Shown here piece by piece: positions 11,102-22,312 of a DNA stretch of 64,000 bases (positions are counted from its first letter, which is position 1; each line of letters opens with the position of its first letter). Both the position numbers and the translations under genes were made by a program. This stretch comes from Acanthococcus lagerstroemiae. Taxonomy: Eukaryota; Arthropoda; Insecta; Hemiptera; Eriococcidae. Location: NCBI GenBank assembly GCA_031841125.1, contig CM063106.1, positions 36,018,001 through 36,082,000 on the forward strand, written 5' to 3'. The notes beneath the pieces are model-generated. The model ran no database searches. It was not told the DNA's origin and worked only from the letters and a program-made list of their open reading frames with translations.

Positions 11102-11196
11102 GCTTAACAAGACTGACTGCTGAAGAGGGATTTAAAACTCTATCTCAAGAGGTAAATGAAAGTAGCGATGATGATACTGATGATATTTTTAATTAA
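11102..11196 (+). CDS. possible terminal exon, family not recognised
   Basis: After a plausible 3' splice site (TTTTTGATTTAG ending at 11101) an open frame reads LTRLTAEEGFKTLSQEV and ends with an acidic SSDDDTDDIFN before TAA. AT-rich sequence with ATTAAATATAAA follows, which could serve as a polyadenylation region. Upstream codons in the same frame (from 11002) look like AT-rich noise. It may be the last exon of the element's lost transposase, or an exon captured by it. I cannot assign a function and no upstream exon was found. Confidence 0.22.
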
Positions 11197-11635
11197 TTTG
11201 TACATGTTATTTTTAATTTTATTAAATATAAATTTTTGATTTTATATACCTTCATATTTTTATATGACTTGTTTACCCCTCCCCTTGAATCACATAGTAC
11301 AGGATAGACAGCAAGCCATTTTCAAAGTGTCAAAATTTGGAACGGTGCATGTGGTTAAGTTCCGCACATATGCACTTATCTAAAAGTGGTCCAAATCGTA
11401 GATTGTATATATGAGATAAAATTAAATCGGGTTAAGTCTATCAAAAATCTAAGAAAATCTGACAGGAATAATTCAAGTGCGCATGCATAGGACTTTACCT
11501 CCATTTAGTACCAGGTTAATGTAGACATACCCGATTGTTAAGGAAAGGATTTACCGCTGACTATCCAGTACTGTATGATTTAAGCCCCTCCCTATTCTAT
11601 ATACACCTTTATATTGCATAAAATTATCTAAACAC

Positions 11636-11960
11636 TGTAATATTTGGATTCAGAATACTAAAATTAGTCGGTTTCATTATCCAACTCATATTTTATCATA
11701 CAATTTTCAGTTTCCTCTTTACCTATCTTCTCATAAAAGTATCTAATTGTCAAAACAATCAAATATTTGGATTTAACATACCAGAATTAGTTAGTTTCAA
11801 TACCCAACACAGTTTTTTCAGAAAATTTTTCACTTTTCCCTCTCCTATCTCTTCCCCAAAGGACCCAATCGTCAAAACAATCAAAAAATTGTATTCAGCA
11901 TGTCAGAATTATATAATTTCAATACCAATGTTGATTTTTTGGTAAACTTTAATTTTTGTC
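11636..11960 (+). repeat. about 122-bp tandem repeat, 3 units
   Basis: Units start near 11641, 11764 and 11886, each with TATTTGGATTCAG-like then CCAGAATTAGTTAG-like and a pyrimidine-rich tract ending in CAAAACAATCAAA. It lies in the right half of the Transib-like element. A faint resemblance to the reverse complement of the 132-bp array was seen but is not strong enough to claim. Confidence 0.75.
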
Positions 11961-12125
11961 CCCCCCACTACACAGCCCCCCCAGAACCGCCAACTGAAAA
12001 ACTGAATCAAAACTCAAAATTTACATTTAAAATACAATTTAGGAGGAACTCTTTTTTTCTTTTTTGGATCAGATTCTCTTCAAGAATTAATTATGAGCGC
12101 TTTTTTAGCATTTCATTACACTGTG

Positions 12126-12268
12126 CGACGCCGGCACCGGATTCATTGGGACTTTTAATATGTTGTTCAGGATACTTAATTAGACCAACGTACCAAGTTT
12201 CAGCTTTCTATGATTTTTTCCCTTTTTGTACTTTTATTTGGGCTAACTTATGCGGATTACTCGTTAAT
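12126..12268 (-). repeat. right arm of long inverted repeat, outer piece
   Basis: Continues the arm at 9520-9788 after the Transib-like insertion. It starts with the duplicated CGACG and contains CCGGATTCATTGGGAC and CCAAGTTTCAGCTTTCTATG, the complement of 6565-6640. Similarity becomes patchy beyond about 12215 and ends near 12268. Confidence 0.75.
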
Positions 12269-13607
12269 GAATATTGTTGAATTTTGAAGCTGTGAAGAAA
12301 CCTTTTCTTCCTCTAGGTTGATTCGATATTTCGAAAGAACAGGCAGTCTTTTTGTAATATTGGCACCATCGTTTTGAGGCATGGGGGAGGGTGGCCCAAG
12401 ATGATATAGACTTTCACAACTAACGTGATCGAATACAACGCGCTGCTGTTCGATAAGCACCCACTCCACTATGAGCATAGCTTGTAAATTAACCGCCCTT
12501 AGGACGAAAATTTCCAACTTTGAAAATAGTGAATAATGAAATTTCTATACCTGCCAGTATACAAGATTTATTCCTAATAATCTAGATCTCTTTCTTTCGT
12601 TTCGGCGAACCATTCGACGAAAGCTGATAAACAAGAAGACGATTTTACGTGATCTACTGCACATTCATTTTTCACTCCTCGCTGGGATATGAATAAATCA
12701 AAGCCTCGAACGTGCGTGTTATCTGCTGCGAAAAAATCTGCAACTTACGTTGGCGTATATGCTCGTATTTTTCGCAAAAAAGTAATAATAAATGACATCA
12801 TCTCCTAAACATACGTCAGATTCGTTTCATATACCGGGTCGTCACGACTGGCTTTTTGTCTAAATCGTTTTCAGTCTGAACGGTCTTTTTATTAGGCGAT
12901 TTCGGGAAACGACGAGAAAGTTACGTGGAAATGTATTTTCTTCGGCTCTTTATGAATCATGTATATACGTTATGTTGCGGAAAATCCCCTCTTTTAAAGG
13001 AGATACAAACAGATCTCGAACTGATGTATATTTTAGCCGCGGGTTAAAGTCAAGGCGTTGTATACGTATACACCGCATAGTCGCAATCCCAGCTAGTATT
13101 TCCCTTTCAGGCACTGTCCTTTATCCTTTCGATCATTATTAATAGGATGAAAAGGAAAACCAAAATACTTCGGTCAGACGATATGTGGAACTAACTTTTT
13201 ACGATGGCAGACGACTCCATTCTATTGTGCGGCTCTTGAAACTTTCTCAGGTGCTTTTCAAATTGCATCTGCAGCTTCAACCGTGATGAACGACCCGAGG
13301 TTGACCAATCACGGCCCAGGAGAGTGAATTCGCGACTTACGACATTTCCTGGCTTCTAGAGCGAAGTGATGCTATACCATTTCAGTATCTGTACATCCAG
13401 TTTTGTCAATAGTGTATCACGTCAGCCTCAAAAGTTGATCCAGGCTTATGTCAAATTACTTACACATCAGTTGATTCTACTTTTCCGTGTGCCTGTACAA
13501 TATGGGTCGGCAATATTTTACTCGCTAACGAGCCACACCCAAAGTAATATTAGTTGGAGCATGGAAATTCAAAAGTAGCTAAGAGCCAAAAGTTACATGC
13601 CGAAAAA
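12269..13607. other. no gene recognised
   Basis: Mixed-composition sequence, less AT-rich than its surroundings. A minus-strand patch at 12370-12470 contains VFDHVSCESLYHL, slightly reminiscent of LINE reverse transcriptases, but it is too short and isolated to call. Confidence 0.5.
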
Positions 13608-13609
13608 TA

Positions 13610-13996
13610 TGTGACCTGGAATCATGAAATGTGCCTCTCGTGCGAAAACAGGTTTTATAGATAAACGAGTGTAAAGATGGGATGGCAGTAGTGGTGCGCA
13701 CAGATGTACATAGCGTGTACATCTGTGGTAGTGCGTTTACGCGTTGCTACGACAACCGTGTTTCGAATTCTTGTTCTCTGTCGTTTCCTTAGGTCCGTTT
13801 CATACAACACCATGTAAACGGATGTTTTCACACTTTTAACGTACCTAATTTTTAAATGCAGTTTGTGGGAAAACTAGTGAAGATAGAAAGCTGTGATTTA
13901 TTTTATTTGAAAGAGCGTGATTTTTCCTATGAGAATTGTCAAGAAAGTGAAAAATGATTTTCTGACACCAGAGGCACATTTCATGATTCCAGATCA
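13610..13996. mobile_element. TA-inserting MITE, family M, copy 1
   Basis: 387 bp between TA dinucleotides (13608-13609 and 13997-13998). Inverted ends of about 37 bp start TGTGACCTGGAATCATGAAA on the left, matched by the complement on the right. Near the left an internal palindrome CACAGATGTACA-TAGCG-TGTACATCTGTG (13699-13727) would form a 12-bp stem with a 5-nt loop. Other copies lie at 22313, 32918 and 43785, all in the same orientation. There is no coding capacity. TA duplication and short size suggest mobilisation by a Tc1/mariner-type transposase. Confidence 0.88.
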
Positions 13997-14029
13997 TATA
14001 TGAGAACACGTTATTAGCTGCCAGCTCAC

Positions 14030-14830
14030 TGCAAGAGGATTTTTACTTAAAAATTAGAAAGTAGCAAATCGAAAAGTATCAGCATCAAATAACAAGTCCC
14101 CAATTTGACAATTCACAACTGCTCTCAACAGTCACTACGTCATCACTTATCAGAAAAAAACCGAAAAAGCTAGAGAAAAGTGAGACGAAAAGGGAAAATG
14201 GTCTTTCAATAACAACTGAAATACTCGGAAAGTCCGTTTCCGTTTACCTTTAACGTTGCACAACATATGGATTGCATGTTGAAATGAGCATCTGTTAGAA
14301 CACCAGGCCAACATTTATAGATAACCAAAGAAGTTTAAACTTAGACTTCAAAACTAGCTACGAGCTATATGCTGAGTGTAAGAGGGTTATTGCATAGAAA
14401 TAACAGAATAAGGAATTGAAAATCTTCAACATCAAATACTGTACCAACAGCAGAACAGCACTCAACTTAACAGTTCGCTAAATCTCTCTCTCCACAGTCA
14501 CCAGACACCTGTCACCTTCCCATCCGTAAACTAGGAGAGACAAGAGAAAAATATGACAAAAATGAAAACTGGAACTTCACATAATTTTAATATGTGGAAG
14601 GTCCACTTCCTTGTACCTCGTACGTTGCACAATATAAAACAACCACATGTTAGAACGGTCACCTGATAACAAGTATCCGTAATCGCGCTACTGGAGTGGC
14701 TCATCATTAACACAGCTGAAATACAGAAAAGATCCTTTTCATTTAATTTATATCATGATCACCAATTGGAATGATCATCTCTTAGAACACTAGGCTAACG
14801 TTGATAGGCAGACAAAAAGTTTGAACAATA
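14030..14830 (+). repeat. diverged tandem repeat, ~3 units
   Basis: Related blocks recur: a CATCTGTTAGAACACCAGGC phrase near 14289, a CATGTTAGAACGGTCACC version near 14645 and CATCTCTTAGAACACTAGGC near 14775. Before them lie similar GAAATAC...AAAG..C and CCTTTAACGTTGCACAA phrases. Spacing is irregular (about 130-370 bp), so internal deletions are likely. No coding sequence. Confidence 0.5.
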
Positions 14831-14850
14831 GGCTTCAACAAATACAAATA

Positions 14851-15444
14851 TGTGGGAGTTTCTATAAAAAGAGGTAACTTTGTCGATCCGACGAATTTTG
14901 AGTTACGGATAGTACGTAATAGAGGAATGAATGCCCGTTCCAAGAAGCTATCGGTGAGATCTGTAGCGTTTTTCTTTGCGGAGATACAAGCAGTCAAAGA
15001 TGAGTATAACGAGAACGCGCGAAAACACATTTTCGAGAAAAACGCGTCTAAAGTTAGACACACCTTTTTCTCTCACTCCTTCAAGCGGCCGTAGCTCGCC
15101 GCGGAGTCACGTTACCAACCTCGACAAGGGCTTATTGGAAAGGTAATTTTTCGCTCTTCTACGCGGTAACAATTCAGAACATCGGATTTATTCGTGAGCT
15201 CCGAAAAACCGCGAGAAAGCGACGCAGACATTCGCATTCTTTTCTCATTCTCTTTCATAATTCTCGTTCTCTCTCTCCCACCCGTAAATTTTGTCTCCTT
15301 GTTACTGCGATGTTTTTTCTATAGAAATTGACCAAAATTTCAAAATTGATTAGTTTCGACCAAAAAATGTTCTTTTTCTTTTTTCGCGTTTTCTGAGACT
15401 TTGATCGATCGACAGAGTTACCCCTTTTTATAGAAACTGCTACA
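14851..15444. mobile_element. 594-bp MITE with TA target duplication
   Basis: Flanked by TA (14849-14850 and 15445-15446). Inverted ends of about 39 bp share GAGTTTCTATAAAAAGAGG / CAGTTTCTATAAAAAGGGG followed by GTAACTTTGTCGATC / GTAACTCTGTCGATC. The interior is moderately GC-rich with no recognisable transposase; short open frames at 14852-15094 have no domain. It sits only 17 bp from the next TA-inserting element. Confidence 0.8.
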
Positions 15445-15461
15445 TATAAAAAACAAATTTA

Positions 15462-16376
15462 CGAGGGATATTCCAAAAGTCTTTGCACACATTTCTTTTC
15501 TTTGGAACGGGTAACACTAGAGTGGTGAAATTTTTACCAAATGTTTACTAGGGTTATAGCGGTACGCATGATTTTTTTTTGACATGATTGGTCAAGTTGT
15601 TCTCGAGTTATCACCTATAACCATGAATTTGAATACCAATGCGCTGTCCAGATGTGAGCAACGTGTGGTTGTGAAATTTTTACATTTTGAAATTTATAAA
15701 AGATTATGCTCGATATACGGTAAAAACAAGGTAATGTGCATTCAAAACGTTTACGAGTGGATAAGACAGCTTGAAGCGGGAAGAACGAGCACGTATGACA
15801 ATGAGCGTAGTGGTCAACCTACAGAGATGAAGTGAACGAGGAGACGATTACGCGTGTGCATCAGCTGTTAGCCGAAGATCGGCGCTACATTGTTACAAAT
15901 ATTCACCGAAAGATGGCAGACAAATTCCTAAATAATGTACCCATGTACAGACTTCTAACTGATGTTCTCCAGATGCGAAAAGTGAGCGGTCGGTGGGTAC
16001 CGCGTGAATTGACTGGCGAACATCGAACCTACAGACTGGGAGCTGCGCTCAACTTTTTGGCCCGCTATGAGCAAGAAGATAACGATTTTTTACACCAAAT
16101 AGTCACCGGTGACGAGACTTGGATACATTTTTGAACACCAGGAACAAAAAAAGCTTCTATAGTATGGAAAGAGCTCACATGCATTTGGACGGCGCAGGGG
16201 TACTCGAATTCACATGGTTATATGGCGATAACTCGAGAACAACACAATCGATCACTTAAAAAAAAATCATGCGTACTGCTACAACTCGACATAACATCTG
16301 GTACAAATTTCATTTCTCCATTGTTACTCGTTCCAGAGCAAACAAACGTATACTAAAACTTTTGAAATGCCCCTTG
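15462..16376 (+). mobile_element. mariner-family transposon, internally deleted
   Basis: 915 bp between TA dinucleotides (15460-15461, 16377-16378). Outer ends are CGAGGGATATTCCAAAAGT and the complement of CAAGGGGCATTTCAAAAGT. The inverted similarity continues for about 150 bp, through GTACGCATGATTTTTTTT and TTGTTCTCGAGTTATC, much longer than the roughly 30-bp ends of classical mariners. The coding region is cut short relative to a usual 1.3-kb mariner. Confidence 0.9.
15623..16200 (+). pseudogene. mariner transposase, frameshifted and truncated
   Basis: ATG at 15623 opens MNLNTNALSRCEQRVVVKF, a typical N-terminal helix-turn-helix start, followed by a VYEWIRQLEAGRTSTYDNE segment and RSGQPTE. 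A frameshift near 15830 moves to the frame starting MNEETITRVHQLL, with KVSGRWVPRELTGEHR and VTGDETWIHF, where the Asp of GDET is the first catalytic residue of the DD34D triad. A stop follows immediately (TGA at 16133). A short continuation TPGTKKASIVW is visible, then the right TIR begins; the segments with the second and third Asp are deleted. Normal length is about 345 residues. It cannot be active. Confidence 0.9.
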
Positions 16377-16378
16377 TA

Positions 16379-17289
16379 ATAGGTTATTTTGCTTTGTACC
16401 CCCCCCCCCCCATCCCAAAGAAAAGAAGTGAACGTACTGTGGTATTTTTACTTTGCAAAACCACTAAAAACAGTGTGCAGTTTCTACAGTGGCACGGGGA
16501 GAGATCGCTCTCTATTGGCAAGAATAAAAATCACAGAAGACTGGCTGTCGCTTCGGTAGAATGAGCTTTCAGAATCATTTGGCATTTTCTCTTTTTAAAT
16601 TTTCATGGTTCAGTTTTTGTAAGGAAAGTCGGGCGAATACGCGGTGGCGGACAATATGCCGCAAGCCGCATCAATGAAATCTTCATGAAGATATTAATTT
16701 CTGATCTTTCTGACTAGTAGTTCTGACAATTCTATTTTATCAAGTTTTCATTCACGTCGGTCTATGTAGTTTTATTAGTTCTATGGAATGTTGTATCAAA
16801 CATACATGGAAAAACCATCCATACAAATTTCACCTGGTTTTCCAAACAAAAAATCACCATTTTCATCGATTTAATGTGAGTAAAAGATATTAAATGAAAG
16901 CTTGTTGACCACAGGTTTACAGGAAGAAGGTAATGATTTAGTTCAATCTAGTTGTTTTGGAATACGTACTGTTTGTACAAAAAAGAAGGAACAAAAAGAG
17001 GGGGAAAATTCTGACTAGATGACTAAATATGTATGTATCAGGAAGAAATTCCGTACCTATGTCATAAGACAGTCAAGTCGTGTCCACAGTGAACGGAGTA
17101 CAATAATTTTTTCTTATCAATCAGAAACGAGATAGTTGACATAAACTTTCATACGTTCAGATTATTAAAAAAAAATATATATTATTGTAAAAAAATGTTG
17201 ATACTTTTGTGTCATGTGCCGAAATTTTTTTCCCATATTATTTCCCATAGGCTATATTACCTAACTGCTGATCTATTCCCGTATTTGGT
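16379..17289. other. no gene recognised
   Basis: AT-rich; contains a C13 homopolymer at about 16399-16411. No supportable ORF. Confidence 0.55.
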
Positions 17290-18400
17290 TCTAGGCTAGG
17301 CTCGTGTTTATTAATTTCAATAAAGCATTCGATTCGGTGGAACACTGCTATAGAAAGACAAGGGGTGGAAAGAGATATAGTGAGAGCACTAGGAAGTGTA
17401 TGGAAAAACAACAGCATACGTAAGGTTGGATAGAGTGGGAGAAGAATTTGAAATACAAAAAGGAGTCTCCCAACTTATTCATTGCTGTACTGGAGGGGAT
17501 ATTTCGGAGATTAAAGTGGGTGAAGAAAGGGATAAGGATAAATGGTCGATAGCTGAATAACGTACGATACGCAGATGATACTGTGTTGCTAAGTAATGCA
17601 ATAGAGGAGTTACAAGAGATGGCAGAAGAACTCAATATCGAAAGTAGAAGGGTGTGGAACTGTCAATGAACTTGACAAAAACCAAGCTGATGTCAAATAC
17701 TCAGGAGCGAAAATTAAAAGTGGGGGAGTAAAGAAATCGAAAAAATTGAGGAATATAATTATTTGAGACAAATAGTAGATTTTGAAAATAGAGGAAAACT
17801 GGAGCTGAGGGCAAGAACCGCGAAAGCTTGGAAAAGTTTCTGGGCCCACAGACCGATGCTAAAGAGTAACTTACCACTAAGAGGAAAAATAAAAATATTG
17901 GACCAATGTGTGATATTCACCCTCACCTACGGAGCACAAACCTGGCCTTTGACTAAGGCACAATACGAGAGCTTGAGGGTAACACACTTTAGGATGCTCC
18001 GTAGTACTATGGGAATATCCATCAAAGTTAGAATAAGTCTGAAAGAAATACTTGAAAGGACGAGCTCGAAAGATATTGGAGAGAGAATAAAAAAGGCAAA
18101 ATTAGGATTCGCAGTGCATATGGTGAGGGGCATAGACAAATGGGGAAAGGTGGCAGAAAAATGGTCACCTAGAGAATGGAAAAGAAAAAAGGGTAAATCA
18201 CCTACAAGGTGGTGGGATGAGATTACGAAGGAATTTAGGATACTGTGGGGAAGAGTGGGAAGGGACAGGTTATGGTGGAAAAAGGAGATGGATACCAATG
18301 ACCGGAAATGAGTACATTCAACGTCACAACAGCCCCCCCCAGACTCCGGGGCTTAATGTTACGACGAATGAACAGCTGTACAATAAAAATAAAAAATAAA
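17290..18400 (+). mobile_element. RTE-like LINE relic
   Basis: Plus-strand LINE fragment: starts with LVFINFNKAFDSV (RT motif with catalytic Asp) at about 17300, then a frame-broken RT with an RYADDTVLLSN-like box near 17570, then an open C-terminal part. It ends in an A-rich tail (AATAAAAATAAAAAATAAAA near 18382-18400) shared with other copies here. The 5' half is missing. Confidence 0.8.
17763..18311 (+). pseudogene. C-terminal part of RTE-like LINE protein
   Basis: 182 codons without interruption. Motifs: LTYGAQTWPLTKAQYESLR (post-RT signature), then HMVRGIDKWGKV and a basic GKSPTRWWDEI...W...GRDRLWW end, as in the other RTE-like copies. The upstream RT in the same element is broken by frameshifts, so this is a retained piece of a dead protein. 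The initial ATG is internal, not a true start. Confidence 0.8.
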
Positions 18401-21400
18401 ATATTACCGAACACCCTGCAGTATCTTACCCACCTTGTCGAGCAAAATTGGCAAAATGAAAATCTTCAACTTTTCTGAATTTTATATTCTTCGCGGGAAA
18501 AAAATAATAAAATAATAAAAACTACCTACGTCATGTGATAAGGCGTACATTTTTGAGACATGACATCACAAAACTTTAAATATTTAGGTTTTCTCATTTT
18601 ACATGTGCCTAGCTTAGAATTTCAAAAGGTGCGGCATATTTGCCCGACTTAGCTTATAGTGGCAATTAAAATTAGGTAGCCATGCATTAATATTTTTTGG
18701 ACTAATCTCTCTATATACTAAAAAAGTAAAATCCGCCACCACCGCCTCCGGGAGGCCTATCTAAAAATCCGAAAAATTGCAGGGACAGATCAGCTACTTT
18801 CAAGGACATAATCTCTCTATATATCTGTTCTAATATAAAAGATCTCCAAGTTTCAAGACATAACCGACATAATAAGACATGCCCCCTAGTTTTCTTTAAT
18901 TCGGTGATTTAGTCATCCTTATCTTCAGGGATGGATCTAGAAAGTAGTAAAAGGAAAGACCACGACTCGGAAGATCTAAATTTCGGATATGGATAATTAT
19001 GAGTGGCGCAGCTATAAACATTCCTTTTTATTTTTTATTCAAAATGAAGGTGCTCCGTTCTGCGGCCTCTTCACAGATTGTATTGCAATTTTATGTCTTT
19101 CTATCCAGTGTTGTTGTTGTTGTTTTTTCTAAATTAAAATTTAAGAATTTTTAATTTTAAAACCTACTTTTACCCTTGGAGGAACTTTTTAGGGAATAAT
19201 TTCTATGGTACTTCTAAATACAAATATCAGTTCAATAACTGCTAAGTTGATAAGATTGAAACGTCGTAGAGAATTTGGACATAATTTTGATATTCTTGTT
19301 CTATGTATTACGAATACGTACGTCATCTTATAGTGACGGTTATATGTATTAAGTTATAGTAGATGCCTTTCTGTCTTTTGTTTCATTCTTTTTTTCCTAT
19401 TATCAATGAGTTGATTGATTCTGGTTACTTTTAGTTAATTTTTTCCGATTCCGTGTCTCATAATGGTAACTTTTAATCCTTCTCCCTCCCCCATTAGTAG
19501 GTACATATTCTTTAACTTTCTAGTGCCTTATGACACCTTGATCTTTTTCTTTGATTCTCGTCAAATCTAGTATTTATACGTCTATATCTTTGTTTTGTGT
19601 TATGTATTTTTTGTGATTCTTTTCTCTCGTACACGATCAGTTGATTTTCTTCTTTTTTTCTCTGTATATTGTGAAAGACCTGTATCTCTTTTGCCATTTA
19701 TCAGTAAAATAATTACGTACCACCAGTTGATTACGATTCAGCATACCTATGACCAAGTGTGATACAAATTGAATTATGTTTCTTTTCCCCTCCCTCCGAT
19801 ATTTTGGTGTCACACTGTGGAGGGTTCAAGAGGTTTTATGCTTAGTGTTGATTCATGAGACCCTTTCGAATCTCTCAATATATTAAAAAATGATATCCCC
19901 TTCACCTTCGTTTCCTCCTCTTCGGTGGGAAAAACACGCCAAACCCGTTGTCTATCTGAAAAATTCAAAAATTGCCGTGACATACCAGTTCTACATTCTC
20001 CTTCTCTACTGATAAAATATAAAACAGGCGTGAGACTTGTATATACACCTGATATTCGATCAGCCCCGTAGAGAGAAAAAGAGGGCCTGGGAGAATTTCC
20101 ACGCCCCCCTCCTTCTAGTTCATTTTTCTCTCTTATCAGATGGAGAAAAATTATAAGCTACGGGATAAGAGGTTTCTTTCATGGTGTAAGGAGTGATTGC
20201 TGATTTGATGTACAGTATGATGTAGCCGTAAGCGTTGAAATTCAGGTCTTTTAAAAATATCGGGCCCTCCTGGGTATTTCCCCCTTTCCCCCCTCCCTCT
20301 CGACAGGGTTGTTTTTGATGTGTACCTATTTTCAGAGTTTTTACAAATCTTAAATAATCTTTAAGAGGTCTGAACTTGTTTGACTGAATTTTAATTAGTT
20401 TCTGTACGGCATTCCAATGAATCTAACCCTTGTTTTAACTTTCAGAGCAGTATCTTAACGAGTCTCAATGAGTCAACAGAATCATATAGTCTTAATGAAT
20501 CTTAATCAGTACGAACAATTTTTGAGGTATTAACTTGACTTAACAATCTTTGTAAAGCCTGTACGAAGTCTTATGACGTTCTCATGAGTCTTATTATGGA
20601 GTGTGTCCTAATACTCTCGATAACGTCTAGTAGAATGTTTATTCGCCTTGATGAGTCGTAACTGAAAAGGAACTACTTAGTTTTTTAAACAGTATCTCAA
20701 TGAGTGTTAATATTCATAATGACATCTTATCACCGCCTGGATCTTCGTCTGTTTCCATATTCTCTCTTGTCCTTCATCTTGCCTGTATTTCAAGTTATTT
20801 TTAGTTGCAATAGTCGTCACCAGAGAGGGGAGGGTTGGCCACGAAAGCAGAGGATAAAGCTTCGCAATTTCTTATAATTTAAAAGTGCCTCTCCAACAGT
20901 GGAAGACTTAGTGGATTTAAAATGGCTAGAGCCGGTCATTGCTTCACTCCTGACTGACACTCAAAAGTGAATGAAATACTATGCAGAAAAATCAAAGTCA
21001 ATATCGAACATCTTAATCGCGCTAAATTCACCAAGACTTCTTGATGTGGTCAGCAGGGCAAGAAATTGCAGTTTGTTTTTCGATTTTACAATGCACAATA
21101 ATCTCGAATCTGAATTTAAAATTTGTAGCTGTAAACGAGACCCTGAAATATTTTTGTTGCAGCCAGCTCAAGAGCACTCCAATTGGATGTTTCTGCCTTT
21201 TCTTGAAACCACGTTTATAATATGGCAGATGGGGAGGGAGAGAGCGGCAAAATGATGATATAAAGCTCGAAAAGAACGGTTACACACGAGTGAGAATCTT
21301 CAAGTAAACGCAGTTATAGCGGGAAAAGGTTTCTCAATTTTTTGCACATGACGATAAATATTTTCTTAGCGTCTACTTTCTTTCTCGACGGGATGGTCCG

Positions 21401-21974
21401 CTGCTCTCCGAACCGAGCCGGTGCTTCTCTAAACATTGCTGGCGAATTTTAATCGAGACCTAAAACCAAAAACCAAAAAGCTTTTCTGAAATATTTTCCC
21501 CAAAAGCAAGAAGCTATTAGCAGTTATGAGCTAACCGACTGATATCCGGACAAAATTAGAAAAAAATGACAGCGGTGCTCCTAATTATTGCAGAACGATG
21601 CTGGTTTCATCCCGAAACTCGAAAAACTGTGCGGACAACACTGAAAATTTCTGTAAATGCAAATGCATATTCCAATTGATTTATTCTCACTTTCTGAAAT
21701 TTGCTCTCTGTACTTTGCGAGCATTGTGCGCGAACTTCGATAACACGATTTTTTCTGTTTTGGCCGAATGCCATTTATACTTTTATGAATACGCAGGAGA
21801 AATATCCGATAACCTAAGCTATACATTTTTTTCCTACTATTTTTTAAATGAACTGTATGATACGAGTGGTTACCTCTGCCTCAGCCACCTCCGCAGCTGG
21901 TTGTAACTTTTCCAACTTATAATGTTGTGTGGATCTGGTGAACCAACCAGTGAAATAATTATGGACGTCTAAAC
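18401..21974. other. no gene recognised; AT-rich
   Basis: About 3.5 kb without supportable coding sequence. At 18705 and 18810 two TCTCTATATA starts resemble Helitron 5' ends, but no 3' hairpin/CTAG end was found for them. A degenerate repeat lies at 20330-20720. The ORF at 20971-21255 (94 codons, plus) has no recognised motif. Confidence 0.5.
20330..20720 (+). repeat. degenerate short repeat, AATGAGTCTTAATGA-like
   Basis: Phrases such as CTTAACGAGTCTCAATGAGT, GTCTTAATGAATCTTAAT, CTCATGAGTCTTATT, CTTGATGAGTCGTAAC and CTCAATGAGTGTTAAT recur at irregular spacing. It reads as a heavily mutated minisatellite with a core near CTTAATGAGT. Confidence 0.4.
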
Positions 21975-22312
21975 TCGATATTTTTAGTGCCTTACTCGAA
22001 GGATTGTTCGGAGAATTAAAGTGGGAGAAATATAGCCTGTCAATAGACACCAAACGAACAATGTTAGGTTCTGGATGACATTGTACTGATTGGTAAAAAC
22101 ATTGAGGAAATAAACGGTATGATTGATGACTTGGTAGAACAAGGGGCTTATGAAAAATGAGGGAAAAGATGCAAACCGTCCCTCCAGCGATGAGAAATTA
22201 GAGATGTTGACGTCTACAAGAACCTAGGACAGATAGTATAATTCAAAAATCGAATTGGAAAAGAAATTGATGTTCGCAAAATCAACTCTTGGAAAGCTTT
22301 TTGGCACTGAAA
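21975..22312 (+). mobile_element. RTE-like LINE fragment
   Basis: Plus-strand remnant of RT and the following region: LLEGLFGELKWEK near 21985, then a segment corresponding to the DDIVLIGKN box (GATGACATTGTACTGATTGG at 22075), then DVDVYKNLGQIV and KEIDVRK-NSWKAFW. All are broken by stops and frameshifts. The fragment ends at 22312, where MITE family M copy 2 begins. Confidence 0.7.

Larger units (their letters stand above)
9789..12125. mobile_element. Transib-like transposon (non-autonomous), 2,337 bp
   Basis: This block interrupts an older repeat: the left arm copy at 6520-6915 shows the uninterrupted sequence. Flanks carry a perfect 5-bp duplication CGACG (9784-9788, 12126-12130). The ends are inverted repeats of about 30 bp: CACAGTGTAACGAAAC on the left and the complement of CACAGTGTAATGAAAT on the right. 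Inside each, an A-rich nonamer (AAAAAAACC left, TAAAAAAGC right) lies 11 bases after the CACAGTG heptamer. Transib elements, relatives of the RAG recombinase source, have 5-bp GC-rich duplications and CAC-starting heptamer/nonamer ends. No transposase was recognised inside; the interior is two tandem arrays and AT-rich DNA. Confidence 0.7.

Noticed and set aside
12257..12517. minus-strand frame with FDHVSCESLYHL
   Set aside because: Slight likeness to a LINE RT motif, but no other motif before or after it; too little to call.
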